DNA from: UMGS1649 sp045651205 | GTDB lineage: Bacteria > Bacillota > Clostridia > TANB77 > CAG-465 | Direction of reading: 5' to 3' | NCBI GenBank assembly: GCA_045651205.1 | Contig: JAZRSA010000053.1 | Coordinates: forward strand, 1-5,128 | DNA: 5,128 bases | Shown: piece after piece, positions 4,355 to 5,128 of the stretch | How the letters are laid out: each line of letters opens with the position of its first letter | How positions within the stretch are numbered: the stretch's first letter is position 1 | The notes under the pieces: generated by a model | What the model was told of the DNA's origin: nothing | The model's input: the letters and a program-made list of their open reading frames with translations, nothing else | Databases searched by the model: none | Translations under genes and position numbers: made by a program

Positions 4355-5029
4355 GTGAGAATTCTGGGAACTGAGAAGCAGAAATACGCAAACTGCCTGT
4401 TTTCAGTAAACGTCGTTGATAGTTTAGATTCGAATCATACTGTTCTTGTTAAAAAGAACTTTTTTGGAAACGCAGATTTTAAGAAGCGGACTTTCACCAA
4501 TGGAACGTTAGAAAAAGTTTTTGTAGAAAATGCTACTGCATATTGTAAGGTAAAATTTAAAGTTATCGACGGCGACTATCTTGTAGTCATGGACGAGCAC
4601 GATAACATTACTATATATATCACAGAACAATATGTTGGGCCGGTACAAATAAAGAACAAAACTGTTCAAACGGTGATTGACGAATTCTATACAACAATGC
4701 GCGGCCGGATCGATTCTAAGAGAGAATTTGCAAGAGAAATGGGAGCTATTTCAAGACGACTCAATTTGCCTTTCCATATTGTTATGGCGTTTAAGGGAAA
4801 TGAAGATGTACTTGTGCAGCTCGTAAAAAACGTTGAGGATGCAATCTCTAGACGACTTTACGACGACAGAAGCTTTATGCTAGCGCTCGGCGGTAAAAAT
4901 TTCGCTGAACGTATGAGAGCTATCAAAGAATTTGGGATTACACACATCCCCGAGTATCAATCGGAAAAGATTGCAACATATCTTTACGAGTGTCTCGAAA
5001 AAAGAAAGATTGTTCGTAGATTCGAATAG
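4355..5029 (+). CDS. Hypothetical protein, 224 aa; orphan gene 3, GTG start
   Basis: I do not recognise this protein. It has no signal peptide or membrane segment. The N-terminal half (about 1-100) has alternating hydrophobic residues typical of beta strands. The half from about 104 on is charged and probably helical, rich in Arg, Lys and Glu, and holds the same pentapeptide ISRRL twice (132-136 and 164-168). The stretch around DGDYLVVM (72-79), with D83, I89 and Y93, resembles residues 64-85 of orphan gene 2, which hints at a shared beta domain with an added helical part. It has its own promoter, a strong ribosome site and a terminator. Codon use differs from trmFO and holA: CGG, CGC, CGA and CTC are used freely, and a sampled stretch (4861-4920) is about 50% G+C against about 27% at 3901-3960. 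A nucleic-acid-binding role would fit the basic C-terminus but is a guess. Confidence 0.88.
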   Translation: MRILGTEKQKYANCLFSVNVVDSLDSNHTVLVKKNFFGNADFKKRTFTNGTLEKVFVENATAYCKVKFKVIDGDYLVVMDEHDNITIYITEQYVGPVQIKNKTVQTVIDEFYTTMRGRIDSKREFAREMGAISRRLNLPFHIVMAFKGNEDVLVQLVKNVEDAISRRLYDDRSFMLALGGKNFAERMRAIKEFGITHIPEYQSEKIATYLYECLEKRKIVRRFE

Positions 5030-5042
5030 TCAGTATACTTAT

Positions 5043-5086
5043 AAAAAACACCTTTTTAATACATAATATTAAAGAGGTGTTTTTTT
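5043..5086 (+). terminator. Strong terminator after orphan gene 3, possibly also controlling the next gene
   Basis: A stem of about 19 bp with one G-T wobble is formed by arms 5043-5061 and 5067-5085 around the loop CATAA, with the core CACC/GGTG and a run of seven T at 5080-5086. The A run on the left arm also gives a T tail on the opposite strand. The right arm contains GAGGTG (5074-5079), the likely ribosome site of the reading frame at 5087. Confidence 0.88.
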
Positions 5087-5128
5087 ATGAAAAATAATAC
5101 AATAAAAAATAAATATGTAACAGATATG
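5087..5128 (+). CDS. Start of a further gene, first 14 codons only (3' end outside window)
   Basis: ATG at 5087 opens a frame that runs to the window edge: MKNNTIKNKYVTDM. It is preceded at 7 nt by GAGGTG (5074-5079), and its AT-rich codons resemble the core genes. The ribosome site lies in the right arm of the terminator hairpin, so the mRNA must start inside or beyond the left arm, or read-through RNA would be poorly translated. A weak promoter, TTGTTC-18-TATACT (5010-5039), would start within the hairpin. By gene order (holA is often near the spore protease gene gpr in Clostridia) and the YVTDM ending, compared with the RTDLA of GPR N-termini, gpr is a possible but unproven identity. A chance open frame of 14 codons cannot be excluded. 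Confidence 0.45.
   Translation, partial: MKNNTIKNKYVTDM

Noticed and set aside
1..5128. CRISPR array, tRNA or rRNA genes
   Set aside because: No regularly spaced direct repeats, no cloverleaf with T-loop motif and no rRNA-like segment were found on reading both strands.

Overview
The window looks like an AT-rich, low-GC Bacillota chromosome segment, most likely from a Clostridia-type, possibly spore-forming bacterium. The grounds are near-canonical Clostridia-like SMC, TrmFO and HolA proteins, strong AGGAGG ribosome binding sites, TTGACA/TATAAT-type promoters with 17-bp spacers, U-tailed hairpin terminators, and three matches to the Spo0A box TGTCGAA. No species can be named from the sequence alone.

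Layout. (1) 1-388, + strand: the last 128 codons of the chromosome-condensation ATPase gene smc, closed by a terminator at 409-437 that also serves the gene facing it. (2) 441-1659, - strand: two unrecognised genes of 153 and 156 codons. Each has its own promoter, a hairpin just upstream of that promoter, and a terminator. A hand comparison puts many identical residues at the same residue number, so they look like old, diverged paralogs. The 286-bp gap between them holds a stand-alone hairpin terminator, two Spo0A-box matches 42 bp apart and two dyads. (3) 1660-1949: divergent promoters for the second orphan gene (-) and for trmFO (+), a hairpin between them, and a trmFO leader with a third Spo0A-box match and an 11-bp stem-loop. 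(4) 1950-4224, + strand: a two-gene operon with a 17-bp overlap, trmFO (folate-dependent tRNA U54 methylation) and holA (DNA polymerase III delta, clamp loader). (5) 4231-5029, + strand: a terminator whose tail runs into a new promoter, then a third unrecognised gene of 224 codons with a GTG start. (6) 5043-5128: a strong hairpin, then the first 14 codons of another gene whose ribosome binding site lies inside the hairpin.

The core genes serve chromosome organisation, replication and tRNA modification, and are ordinary. The unusual part is the three orphan genes. All sit in gaps between core genes. All have the order hairpin, TTGA(C/T)TTTT-type promoter, 50-60 nt AT-rich leader, GGAGG site, CDS, terminator. 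In sampled stretches all are less AT-rich than their neighbours. The first two are probable paralogs, and the third may share a beta-rich segment with them. I read this as a lineage-specific family of self-contained transcription units placed between housekeeping genes. Their function is unknown.
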